Assembly (NCBI RefSeq): GCF_012641435.1
Contig: NZ_JABAIJ010000002.1
Coordinates: forward strand, 62,001-126,000
Length of the DNA: 64,000 bases
Reading direction: 5' to 3'
From: Rhizobium sp. P38BS-XIX
GTDB lineage: Bacteria > Pseudomonadota > Alphaproteobacteria > Rhizobiales > Rhizobiaceae
Below are positions 19,702 through 28,275 of the stretch, in pieces. The notes beneath the pieces were generated by a model. The model worked only from the letters and a program-made list of their open reading frames with translations, did no database searches and was not told the DNA's origin. A program made the translations under genes and the position numbers. Within the stretch, counting starts at the first letter, position 1. The number at the start of each line of letters is the position of its first letter.

Positions 19702-22700
19702 ATGCTATCTCGCGCCCGTATCTTCCAATTGGATAGGCATGTCGTGCGAAAAAGCTTTTTCAATGTGCAACCTTCCGACCTCGCTTTATACGACCGGGAC
19801 GGGACAGAGGTCGTCCGGCAGCTCATCTGGTCCGAAGCCATTTCGCGCGGCATTTCCCCAACGGCGACCGACACGCCCTTTTGTAGCAACAATCCAGACG
19901 GTGGCGTCGACGCCAGCGTCGACACGGATGTGGATTTCCGCCCGAGCGCCTTCATCCCGTCGCCACAAACCTCCTATCAGATCAAGACAGGCAAGGTCGA
20001 TCCCAAACCAAATCGCATCAAGGACATCGAAAATCTCCTGATCACGCCATCGAAAATCATTCGCCGGTGGGTAGGTGGTCGCAAGCTTGATAAGGTGCCG
20101 TATCGACGGGAGGATCTGCTGGATAGTGTTAGGTGCTGCCTCGACGCTGGGGGCACTTTCGCCGTGCTGCTCTTTGGCGTAGATGGTTTGAAACGCGACG
20201 CGGAGGCCTCGGAAACTGCGATCCGCATTTTCCTGCACTCCCTGGCTGTCGACCCCTATCAGGATGCGAAGATCAAGGTCTGGAAACAAAGCCAGATATG
20301 CACGCTCCTGCAATCTTACCCGGATATCGCCTTGATGATCAGGGAGCAGGCAGGATTTCCTTTAAGCTGGTTCGGGCGCTGGGATCAGTCCGAGCAATCG
20401 CTCTTCCCCCTCCCCTTGCAAGAGCTCGACGAACGCATTGCAGCTCAGCTCGAACTCCGCGATACCCTGCGCCACGGCTCTTATCCTTCCCGCCCCATCA
20501 GGATCTATGGCACGCCTGGCGTTGGCAAGAGCCGATGGCTTCGCGACGCCCTGCGGGTCGACGACCTTTCACCACACGTTGTCTTCGCAAGCAAACCATC
20601 CGACATCACGCCTGCGGCTCTTTCCACATTGAAGGCGACAAAGGTGCAACGCCTGATCCTTGTAGTCGATCATTGCAGTCTGGATGATTGCCTGGCGCTT
20701 CAACAGAGCCTCATCACCCTTCCCATCTCGCTGATCACGATCGCGCTCTCGGTCGATGACCGCGGCAAGATATCCAACACGATCGGTTTTACGATCGATG
20801 GCTTGAACAGACCGTACAGCGAAAAGCTTCTCGCAAAGTCGGAGCTAACGCTCGATCCTAACGACATCAAACGCTGGGCCAGACTGTGTGACGGCAATCT
20901 TCAAGCATTCGAGGTTTTGGCTCACGTGTTAACCCACCACAGTGCGAACCCCCTTGCTGCTTTCGTGCGACACTCAGGCCTGGATCAGCTTTTGATCGGG
21001 ACATCGTCGGGCGATTCAGTTGAGAGCTCTCGGGCAGTCCTTGCAACACTTGCACTCCTCAACTCGCCGGGGATTCCAAAGAGCGATGCGAACAACGACA
21101 TCTTGTTCCAGCAGCTCGATGGCAAGGTTGGACGTGGCGACGTCCGAGCAATCGTGGACGAGATGAAGTGGCGTGGCGTGCTGGCTCATGGCGATGGATA
21201 CTCCTTCTCGCCGTTTGCGCTAAAGGTAAAACTCTGGATCGACTGGTGGGAGACGTTCTCGCACGAGGATAGGTGGACCCCGTTCTTTGATCAACTGCTC
21301 AGCAGCACTGACTACGAAATGGGGGAGATGTTTGAGTTCGCCTTTCTGTCTCCGCAGGCTCGAAGGTTCGCAGGCCGGTATCTCAAGACAAAGGAAGGCA
21401 ACGGCGAATGGCTTCGTGCCGCAAACGCAGCCGAGCTCTTTAACGGACTGGCACGCGCCTGCCCTCGCCTGGCCATGCGACATCTGGACGTCCTTTTCGA
21501 GAACGGCACGCCGCGTTTCGGCGATGGCAATTTCGGTGTTGTTGCCGCTCTGAGATACATGGCTCGCTTTGACGATCTGTTTGCGCCAGCGATAAAAAAG
21601 CTAATTGCCCTGGCGCTAGACGAGAGCGATTGGCAGCTCTTTGGAGCACGTCAGGCTTTCATCGCGCTCTTCTCGGCGACCTTGCCTTTTTCGGAACCGG
21701 CGGCCCGAAGACACGTCGAGCTGCTAGCCAAATACGTTCGCGATGCGGACCCTCGACAAGCAGAGATCGCCCTTGCCGCCTTCGCCGCAGCCCTGACGCC
21801 GTCCATGTTTGAGCCGCAGCCCGATGATACCTTCGATGGCGAGCCGGCCTTTGACGCTCCACCCAATGAGAGCGCGGCTTCCAAGGAAGCTATCTACCTT
21901 CATTATTGGCGCCGCCTCGCCCAGATGCTTTCAGATCTCACGGGCGCGACAAGAGCAGACGTCATCGCCATCCTGCTTGCCAAATTTCCAAAGCTGTCGG
22001 TGTTCCCGACCCTCCGAGGCCCGATTGCGGAGACGCTCGAAGAAATCGCCGGCCTTGACGATTGTCCAGGAAAAGACTTCGCCGACGCGATCGATCGCTT
22101 CCAGACCTTGGGGACCATCGGTCTTCCAGAGATATTCCGAAAGCGCGCCTCTGATCTTTCATCGTCGAACCCAACCGCATCCCTCGAAGCTCGATTGAAG
22201 GCCTGCTGCGCCGTCCGTCTCACGCTCCAGTTCGATACGGTCGAGGGAAATCGCATCCCCTTTTCGAATGACCGCATTGATGAAGTTGCACGGGAGCTGA
22301 TGGAAAGCGCAGGAGCCTTTGACGCCTTGTTGGACTGGCTACTATCAAGCAGAAATCTTCGAGGATTCGAAATCGGCTTCTGGCTGGCGAAACACGATCT
22401 CCAATTTCAGCATTGGTCTACCCTCATCGATGCCTGGACTGAGCTCGACGGAACCGGCGGCAACGAGTTCGTTGCCGGCTATCTCCATCTCGTTCGAATC
22501 CGGGATCCCGATCTCTGGGAAGAAGCTGCGATACGTTTGTTAGCCCATCCGCATCGAAACAGTCCTGCGCTTTTGCGGGAGAGCCAGATGACCGAAGAGG
22601 TGGCCGCCACGCTGCTTGACTGTCTTGCTGACGGCAGAGCGCATCCGACGGATTTTATCGCGCTGACCAAGCAAACAAACCTCCGGGGCCTCTCTGACGA

Positions 22701-23511
22701 AACATTGGATAAATGGCTGTCTGCGCTTCTCGATCACCAGGAAGGCGGCAATGAAAAAGCGGCCTTCACGTTCGCTGCGACCTGCGCTATCCTTAAGCGC
22801 ACGCTGTCTTTCGACACGCTCCTCGCTGCGGCGCTGCTTCCGTTTGACGGGTTGGGACGATTCCCACACGGCGACGCATCATTTGTCACGCAATGGACGA
22901 CCCTCTCCGCCTGGGTCATCGAACACAGCCCTGCCCACCGGGCCGTGTTGATCGAGCGCCTTCTTGAGCATCTGGGGGATGCCAGGTTAGGCCGTCTAAC
23001 GGGGCCGGTCCTTTTAGAAGCCACCGCACAAGCCGCGATCGATGTCTGGCCGTGGCTTTCCGCAAAGATGTTGCAAACGCCGCACGAACACCGGATGCCG
23101 ATCTTCGACTGGTCCCGCGGCCAACGACTGCTGGTCGGTCGGGCGCGCGGCGCGCTGTCCAGCGTAGACCCTGAAATCGTACTTGATTGGATCGCCGAGG
23201 ATCCAGATACCCGCGCCGTGCTAGGCGCACTTGCAGCACCGGACGACCTCACCGGCTCCGTCTGGAGGGAAGGTATCAGCCGCACGATCATTATAAAGTA
23301 TGGCGATAGCACGCGGGTCAGAGCCGCGTTGCTCAGCAATCTCTATGACTACAGAAGGCCAACCGGGATCGCTGGCATCACAAGTTCGACCGTAGGTGAC
23401 AGTGTTGCCGCGGACATCGTCCACCTTGAACAGCTTGCCAAGGATGAAGCTAATCCGGAATGCAGACGATGGCTCTACGAGGCCGCTGCGGAACTCGAGC
23501 TCGGCACATAG
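19702..23511 (+). CDS. Predicted PD-(D/E)XK-type nuclease fused to a P-loop NTPase, 1269 residues
   Basis: No named family recognised. The N-terminal part (about 1-150) has a Mrr-like nuclease layout: Glu near 45, GGVD (Asp 70), then Q93-I-K95 in SYQIKTGK. A P-loop NTPase follows with Walker A GTPGVGKS (Lys 276) and a Walker B-like ILVVDHC near 318. The rest (about 500-1269) is helical and leucine/alanine-rich, as in the sensor part of STAND proteins. Nuclease, NTPase and long sensor in that order is the plan of Avs-type anti-phage proteins, so abortive defence is the inferred role. It stands alone downstream of a serine recombinase. The catalytic Gln in place of Glu is known in Mrr-like enzymes. 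Confidence 0.6.
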   Translation: MLSRARIFQLDRHVVRKSFFNVQPSDLALYDRDGTEVVRQLIWSEAISRGISPTATDTPFCSNNPDGGVDASVDTDVDFRPSAFIPSPQTSYQIKTGKVDPKPNRIKDIENLLITPSKIIRRWVGGRKLDKVPYRREDLLDSVRCCLDAGGTFAVLLFGVDGLKRDAEASETAIRIFLHSLAVDPYQDAKIKVWKQSQICTLLQSYPDIALMIREQAGFPLSWFGRWDQSEQSLFPLPLQELDERIAAQLELRDTLRHGSYPSRPIRIYGTPGVGKSRWLRDALRVDDLSPHVVFASKPSDITPAALSTLKATKVQRLILVVDHCSLDDCLALQQSLITLPISLITIALSVDDRGKISNTIGFTIDGLNRPYSEKLLAKSELTLDPNDIKRWARLCDGNLQAFEVLAHVLTHHSANPLAAFVRHSGLDQLLIGTSSGDSVESSRAVLATLALLNSPGIPKSDANNDILFQQLDGKVGRGDVRAIVDEMKWRGVLAHGDGYSFSPFALKVKLWIDWWETFSHEDRWTPFFDQLLSSTDYEMGEMFEFAFLSPQARRFAGRYLKTKEGNGEWLRAANAAELFNGLARACPRLAMRHLDVLFENGTPRFGDGNFGVVAALRYMARFDDLFAPAIKKLIALALDESDWQLFGARQAFIALFSATLPFSEPAARRHVELLAKYVRDADPRQAEIALAAFAAALTPSMFEPQPDDTFDGEPAFDAPPNESAASKEAIYLHYWRRLAQMLSDLTGATRADVIAILLAKFPKLSVFPTLRGPIAETLEEIAGLDDCPGKDFADAIDRFQTLGTIGLPEIFRKRASDLSSSNPTASLEARLKACCAVRLTLQFDTVEGNRIPFSNDRIDEVARELMESAGAFDALLDWLLSSRNLRGFEIGFWLAKHDLQFQHWSTLIDAWTELDGTGGNEFVAGYLHLVRIRDPDLWEEAAIRLLAHPHRNSPALLRESQMTEEVAATLLDCLADGRAHPTDFIALTKQTNLRGLSDETLDKWLSALLDHQEGGNEKAAFTFAATCAILKRTLSFDTLLAAALLPFDGLGRFPHGDASFVTQWTTLSAWVIEHSPAHRAVLIERLLEHLGDARLGRLTGPVLLEATAQAAIDVWPWLSAKMLQTPHEHRMPIFDWSRGQRLLVGRARGALSSVDPEIVLDWIAEDPDTRAVLGALAAPDDLTGSVWREGISRTIIIKYGDSTRVRAALLSNLYDYRRPTGIAGITSSTVGDSVAADIVHLEQLAKDEANPECRRWLYEAAAELELGT

Positions 23512-23618
23512 CATCCGACTTCATGGAGCAGGAGGCCAAACCATGTCGTATAGCCATCCGCCGAACCGTGCGTGGCGGTCAATATTGGACAAGACAGCCA
23601 GAACGATTCCCCCAACTT

Positions 23619-23638
23619 GTTTGACAGCCGTGCAGAAC
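23619..23638. promoter_or_regulatory. Centromere-like repeat upstream of repA
   Basis: A 20-base imperfect palindrome, GTT-N3-CA-N4-TG-N3-AAC. Its last 19 bases recur exactly at 25029-25047 between repA and repB. Two identical copies flanking repA in a repABC operon suggest parS sites bound by RepB, although the sequence does not match the published p42d-type consensus. Confidence 0.55.
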
Positions 23639-23762
23639 GCGCTTTTACGCATATAAATCAGTAGCTTGCGGGCACATCTCCGGCAATTACCATTGTCGCC
23701 AGCTCCCGGTAAGATCTTGTTAACTAAAAAGAGTTTGCCCAACGTGTAGAATCGCACGTATT

Positions 23763-23803
23763 AATAACGCTTATTCGACCGCGCGCGAGCTAAAAGCGTT
23801 ATT
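23763..23803. promoter_or_regulatory. RepA operator and repA promoter region
   Basis: A perfect 10-bp inverted repeat, AATAACGCTT (23763-23772) and AAGCGTTATT (23794-23803), separated by 21 bases and ending 14 bases before the repA ATG. RepA proteins repress their own operon by binding such palindromes. A possible promoter TTGCCC-N18-TATTAA overlaps the left arm. Confidence 0.65.
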
Positions 23804-23817
23804 CTGGATTCGGCTGT

Positions 23818-25020
23818 ATGAACATGGCAATCAACATCGAGGCATCGGATTTCGATCAGGAAATTCTCCAGCAGGGAGAGCTGATCTCTGACAATCTTAA
23901 CATGCTCCGATTGGAGCAGTATCCGCCGGATGCAGAGAAAGGTCTACGCTCTTTCTCTCTGGCGGAGGTTGCCGATTATCTCGGTGTTACCCAAAATCAT
24001 ATCAAGAAGCTTCATCTCGAAGGCAAGGGTCCCGTTCCCGCGACGACGTCGTCGGGTCGCAGGACCTACACAGCCGAGCAGATGCTCGAATTGCGCCAAT
24101 TCCTGGACAAGAATGGGCGCAGCGACTTCAAACGTTACGTTCCCCATCGCAGGGGAGGGGAACCGCTGCAGATCGTGTCCGTGGTCAACTTCAAGGGCGG
24201 CTCGGGCAAGACGACGACAACGGCGCACCTCGCGCAATATCTGGCGCTGACGGGTCACCGGGTCCTTGCGATCGACCTCGACCCCCAGGCGTCGCTGACA
24301 GCCCTTCATGGGATCCAGCCCGAGCTCGACAAGAACCCCTCGCTCTTTGAGACTCTGCGGTACGACGACCAACGCAAGTCGATCACCGAAGTTATCCAGC
24401 CCACTAATTTTCCGGGCCTAGATATCGTTCCGGCCAATCTCGAGCTGCAGGAATACGAATACCAGACCCCGCTTGCCGCATCGAACAAGTCTTCAACGGA
24501 GGGCCGGCTCTTCTTCACACGCATTTCCAACGCGCTGAAGGAAGTGGAAGATCGCTACGATGTGGTGGTCATCGACTGCCCGCCGCAGCTTGGCTATCTT
24601 ACGCTAACAGCTCTGACTGCATCGACATCCGTTCTCATTACGGTTCATCCGCAGATGCTCGACATCATGTCGATGAGCCAGTTCCTGCTGATGCTCGGCG
24701 GTATCCTTGAATCTATCAAGGGGGCAGGCGCTCGCGTGAAGTTGAACTGGTTCCGATACCTGGTAACGCGGTACGAACCAACCGATGGGCCCCAAGCACA
24801 GATGGTCGGATTCATGCAGGCGATGTTTTCGAAGCGCATGCTGCAAAACCACATGCTGAAATCCACCGCGATCAGTGACGCTGGCATCACCAAGCAGACG
24901 CTATACGAGGTCGAGAAGAATCAGTTCACGCGATCGACTTACGATCGGGCCCTCGAGTGCCTGAATGCCGTCAATGCGGAAGTGACCGGTCTCATCCACA
25001 AAGCGTGGGGCCGCAAATGA
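23818..25020 (+). CDS. repA: RepA, ParA-type partition ATPase
   Basis: A 400-residue RepA. An N-terminal helix-turn-helix (FSLAEVADYLGVTQNHIKKL) gives operator binding. The deviant Walker A motif KGGSGKTTTT lies near residue 128, with LAIDLDPQASL and VVVIDCPPQLGY after it, the ParA signature. RepA drives plasmid segregation with RepB and represses repABC. The ATG at 23818 or 23824 (MNMAIN) is the start. repA is followed by repB after 79 bp that carry a centromere-like repeat. Confidence 0.96.
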   Translation: MNMAINIEASDFDQEILQQGELISDNLNMLRLEQYPPDAEKGLRSFSLAEVADYLGVTQNHIKKLHLEGKGPVPATTSSGRRTYTAEQMLELRQFLDKNGRSDFKRYVPHRRGGEPLQIVSVVNFKGGSGKTTTTAHLAQYLALTGHRVLAIDLDPQASLTALHGIQPELDKNPSLFETLRYDDQRKSITEVIQPTNFPGLDIVPANLELQEYEYQTPLAASNKSSTEGRLFFTRISNALKEVEDRYDVVVIDCPPQLGYLTLTALTASTSVLITVHPQMLDIMSMSQFLLMLGGILESIKGAGARVKLNWFRYLVTRYEPTDGPQAQMVGFMQAMFSKRMLQNHMLKSTAISDAGITKQTLYEVEKNQFTRSTYDRALECLNAVNAEVTGLIHKAWGRK

Positions 25021-25026
25021 CGGGAC

Positions 25027-25047
25027 GTTTTGACAGCCGTGCAGAAC
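25027..25047. promoter_or_regulatory. Centromere-like repeat between repA and repB
   Basis: Contains the same 19 bases found at 23620-23638 (start TTTGACAGCC, end GTGCAGAAC), preceded by GTT. Location between repA and repB is where several Ti-type repABC operons carry their centromere. RepB binding is inferred. Confidence 0.55.
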
Positions 25048-25099
25048 CGGAAAATCTGCCGCTACTTCATAGACTTGGAGCCACTTGGGGAGGGAAGTG

Positions 25100-26092
25100 A
25101 TGGCTAGAAACCATTCTTTGGCGAAGTTCGTACAGCCGACCGCAGAGGATCAGCAGCGAACGACCGAGGCTCGTGCGGAATATACCCGACGCGGCGCTTC
25201 GCGCTCGATGATGCAATCGCTTGATGAGCTTGCTGAAACGTCCATTCGCATGCTCGAAGGCGAAACCGTCGTTGCTCTCGATCCGGAGTTGCTCGAAGGC
25301 TCGTTCGTCGCCGACCGCATCGGCGACGACCAGGAAGATTACGTCCTGCTGCGTGAAGCAATTCGCCAGTCCGGCCAGTCGACACCGATCCTTGTGCGTC
25401 CCCATCCGGATGCCGAAGGGCGTTACATGATCGTTTTCGGTCATCGCCGCGCACGGGCCGCTCGTGAGCTGCACATCCCCGTTCGCGCTGTTGTCAAGCA
25501 ACTCGCAGATATTGCCCATGTCATTGCACAGGGCCAGGAAAACACGGCGCGCGCAGATCTGACATTCATCGAAAAATCGTTGTTTGCCAGAAAGCTCGTT
25601 GCCAATGGTATGAGCAAGGATGTTGTGAAGATCGCCCTGACGATTGACGACACGCTTCTGTCACGAATGCTCTCTGTCGCCGAAACGATCCCCGAGCCCG
25701 TGCTTGAAGCCGTTGGTGCCGCAAAAGGCGTTGGGCGCGACCGTTGGGAAGAGCTCAAAAAATTGGTGCAGGTCCCAGCGAACGCCGGGCGTGCGCTCGA
25801 ATGCATTTCAAGCGACTTGTTTCGCGGTGCATCGGAACAGGATCGCGTCAATGTACTTCTTGGTGAGCTAAAGACCGTCAAGAAGCCGAAGAAGCCTTCG
25901 GCATCCCCATCCTTCCGCCAGTTCGATGTCGCAGCGAAATCCGTCGCGGTCACGACCAAATCAGCAGGCAAGACGTTCACGCTTGCGCTGACGTCGAAGG
26001 ATGCATCGAAGTTCGGAGAATATCTATCAGATCAGCTGGAGGAACTCTATCAGAGGTTCCAGCGTGACGAACAGACCAAAGCAGGAGACTAA
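25100..26092 (+). CDS. repB: RepB, ParB-type centromere-binding protein
   Basis: A 330-residue ParB-family protein. The N-terminal nuclease-like ParB domain contains PILVRPHPDAEGRYMIVFGHRR and GQENTARADLTFIEKS. A helix-turn-helix region follows (VKIALTIDDTLLSRML), and the C-terminal dimerisation tail is FGEYLSDQLEELYQRFQRD. The ATG at 25100 has GGGGAGGG upstream and is preferred to a TTG at 25085. RepB loads at parS and stimulates RepA. Its C-terminal tail is the counterpart of the end of the fusion at 10529-10948. Confidence 0.95.
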   Translation: MARNHSLAKFVQPTAEDQQRTTEARAEYTRRGASRSMMQSLDELAETSIRMLEGETVVALDPELLEGSFVADRIGDDQEDYVLLREAIRQSGQSTPILVRPHPDAEGRYMIVFGHRRARAARELHIPVRAVVKQLADIAHVIAQGQENTARADLTFIEKSLFARKLVANGMSKDVVKIALTIDDTLLSRMLSVAETIPEPVLEAVGAAKGVGRDRWEELKKLVQVPANAGRALECISSDLFRGASEQDRVNVLLGELKTVKKPKKPSASPSFRQFDVAAKSVAVTTKSAGKTFTLALTSKDASKFGEYLSDQLEELYQRFQRDEQTKAGD

Positions 26093-26103
26093 ACCGCAAA
26101 AGA

Positions 26104-26155
26104 AAAAAGGCCCCCTAAACGTTGCCGTCGTGGAAGCCTTCCTCTGTATGTAGCA
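26104..26155 (-). ncRNA. repABC antisense ctRNA, second module
   Basis: Counter-transcribed RNA in the repB-repC gap. Its minus-strand terminator has arms AAGGCTTCC and GGGGGCCTT (with two T-G pairs) followed by six Ts. Length of about 50 bases and position match RepE/IncA RNAs. The sequence differs from the first module by only a few bases in the hairpin and loop, which bears on whether the two modules interfere. Confidence 0.78.
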
Positions 26156-26160
26156 ATCAG

Positions 26161-26189
26161 AGAATCGCATTTTCACGAATCCCCGTCAA
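26161..26189 (-). promoter_or_regulatory. ctRNA promoter, second module
   Basis: On the minus strand TTGACG (26189-26184), 17 bases, GATTCT (26166-26161). The same spacing and nearly the same hexamers occur in the first module. Confidence 0.7.
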
Positions 26190-26198
26190 GAGTCTTGG

Positions 26199-26211
26199 CA
26201 CCGTTTCGGTG
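26199..26211 (+). promoter_or_regulatory. repC leader hairpin, second module
   Basis: CACCG-TTT-CGGTG forms a perfect five-pair stem upstream of repC, matching the hairpin of the first module. It probably takes part in ctRNA-controlled attenuation or start-site masking of repC. Confidence 0.5.
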
Positions 26212-26247
26212 AACGAATTTCTTTTGCCTTTGTGAAGGTGGAAGAAC

Positions 26248-27588
26248 ATGGATGTTGCATGCGTAACGACGCCCTTTGGGCGGCGGTCGATGACGTTTGC
26301 CTCGTTGAAAAAGCAACGGCAAGCCCAGATGGCCGTACCCGATATCAAGCGAAACAAGTGGAAGCTCTTTCGAGCAGTCTGCGAAGCTCGCAATCATCTC
26401 AATGTCACCGACCGTTCTTTAACGGTTCTTGACGCCCTCCTGTCATTTTATCCAGCAGACGAGCTTTGTGTCGCGAACGGCGTTATTGTCTTTCCGTCCA
26501 ATGCACAGCTCTCCATCCGTGCTAGGGGAATGACGGCTGCCACACTGAGGCGCCACCTTTCAGCACTCATTGATGCGGGGCTTATACTCCGCAAGGATAG
26601 CGCAAACGGGAAGCGCTTTGCCCGCCGCAGCAGGGCAGGGGAAATTAACGAAGCGTTCGGCTTTAGTCTCGCTCCCCTGCTTTCGCGGGCACATGAAATT
26701 GAGACAATCGCCGCCCAGAACGCGACTGACCGACAACTTCTTCTTTCTGCCAGGGAGAAGATCACTCTTTACCGTCGTGACATCACCAAGCTTATTCAGC
26801 TGGCTCTAAACGGAAACGTGAGCGGCAATTGGAATGAGCTCAACGATCGCTTCAGAACAATTCTTGCGACGTTATCGCGTCGGCCGACTCTTGATGAAGC
26901 GCAGAACTTTCTGATTAAAATGAGCGAGCTCCGTTCAACGATCATCAACCTGTTGGACCTACACGAAAAAACACAAGATATGTGCGCCATAGAGTCTCAA
27001 AATGAGCGCCACATACAGGATTCACAAACACAATCCTCTTTTGAATCTGAAACTGTCGCCGAACCACAGAAAAGGAACTTGATCTCTACCTCAGGGATCG
27101 ATCGCAACGAAGATAACCAGTCGGATATCAGACAAACAGCCGAAACGGCACACAATTCCGGATCCCGATTGAACCCGAATGTTGCTCTCGACACAGTGCT
27201 ACGAGCTTGCAGGGAGGTCCATCCTTATGGCCCGGGAGGATCAATTAGAACCTGGAGAGATTTGCTCGCCGCAACGAGTGTGGTCCGATTAATCCTCAAC
27301 ATCAGTCCCTCTGCCTTCAACGAAGCCTCCGCCATAATGGGACCGGAAAATGCGGGAATTGCGATCGCCTGTATTCTCGAGAGGGCAACGCATATCAATT
27401 CTGCGGGCGCATATCTCCGTGATCTGAGCAGGCGCGCCGTCAAGCAACAGTTCTCAGTCAGGCCCATGGTATCCGCCTTGCTTAAAGCAAAATCAACTCA
27501 CTCGTTGAGTGACCAACACACCGCAACAGGTCAAGTGAGGTATGCGACAGCCAGTCCCGCTCGCAACGAAGAGCAACGATGCGAATAA
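26248..27588 (+). CDS. repC: RepC replication initiator, second module
   Basis: A 446-residue RepC with the family start VTTPFGRRSMTFASLKKQR, the DNA-binding block VIVFPSNAQLSIRARGMTAATLRRHLSALIDAGLIL, and the C-terminal LRACREVHPYGPGGS and YLRDLSRRAVKQQFSVRPMVSALL blocks. GAAGGTGG precedes the ATG. About 40 residues longer than the first RepC, mainly at the C-terminal end and in the linker. Being part of the only complete repABC operon here, it is the likely working initiator of the plasmid. Confidence 0.96.
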   Translation: MDVACVTTPFGRRSMTFASLKKQRQAQMAVPDIKRNKWKLFRAVCEARNHLNVTDRSLTVLDALLSFYPADELCVANGVIVFPSNAQLSIRARGMTAATLRRHLSALIDAGLILRKDSANGKRFARRSRAGEINEAFGFSLAPLLSRAHEIETIAAQNATDRQLLLSAREKITLYRRDITKLIQLALNGNVSGNWNELNDRFRTILATLSRRPTLDEAQNFLIKMSELRSTIINLLDLHEKTQDMCAIESQNERHIQDSQTQSSFESETVAEPQKRNLISTSGIDRNEDNQSDIRQTAETAHNSGSRLNPNVALDTVLRACREVHPYGPGGSIRTWRDLLAATSVVRLILNISPSAFNEASAIMGPENAGIAIACILERATHINSAGAYLRDLSRRAVKQQFSVRPMVSALLKAKSTHSLSDQHTATGQVRYATASPARNEEQRCE

Positions 27589-28083
27589 ACGTGATCCTCC
27601 TAAAATGCAGCGCAATGAGCGGGCGTCGTACGGAAGCAAAGTCACTCCTTCAACGAGACGCTCGAGCGACTGGCGCGCGGCGAAGGCTACGGCGATGAGG
27701 CTTAAATTCCGTCCGGTTGCTGTCTCGCCTTTCCCTACCTCTGGCCTTGGCAGCAGCAGCGCGCCGAAACCGAGGACCGAAAACAGTGCCCCGTAGGTCC
27801 GCTGATGGAAACACGCGTCCGGCGATTCTCGCGATCACCACCGAGCCACCGCAGACGGGTCGGGCCGCACTGGAAATCACCGACATCGAGCACAAGCGTA
27901 CTGTGCCTATGCGAGTTGAAGCAGTGCTGGCCGTGATCATGCCCGAGCAAGAGTAGGCGTGCTAACACAAAGTGCGCTAACGAGGCTCTACCGCGAAAAT
28001 TTCAGAAGGTCGGCCGTTTTCAGAGCAGTGAGGCTCGGTGGTGTCATTCTAGGTAGGTTTGGCGCCGAGAAGTGCCTGATGCG
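27589..28083. other. Region without a recognisable gene
   Basis: About 500 bp after repC. Frames on both strands are short, low-complexity in amino-acid content and lack motifs. Probably decayed sequence between the replication module and the integrase operon. Confidence 0.55.
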
Positions 28084-28170
28084 TTATTCGAGTTCAGCCA
28101 AGGTCGACCTTCCGACTTGACGCGGACCGACGAAAGCGACCTCTGGGCGCGTGGCTAGGAGCTTATCCAG
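28084..28170 (-). pseudogene. Fragment of an AAA-type ATPase
   Basis: The minus strand reads LDKLLATRPEVAFVGPRQVG then RSTLAELE and a stop. This matches the N-terminal Walker A region of ATPases of the AAA_14/DUF4143 group (VAFVGPRQVGKTTLA). Only 28 codons are left; the Walker Lys is Arg. A dead remnant. Confidence 0.5.
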
Positions 28171-28275
28171 TTCTGACAATATTCGACAGTTAATCAACCT
28201 TGGATTTATGGAGTACAATTCCAGAATTGCAAGGAAGACTGGCCGAACCGTCTTACGAAAGTCGAAGACGCGGTG

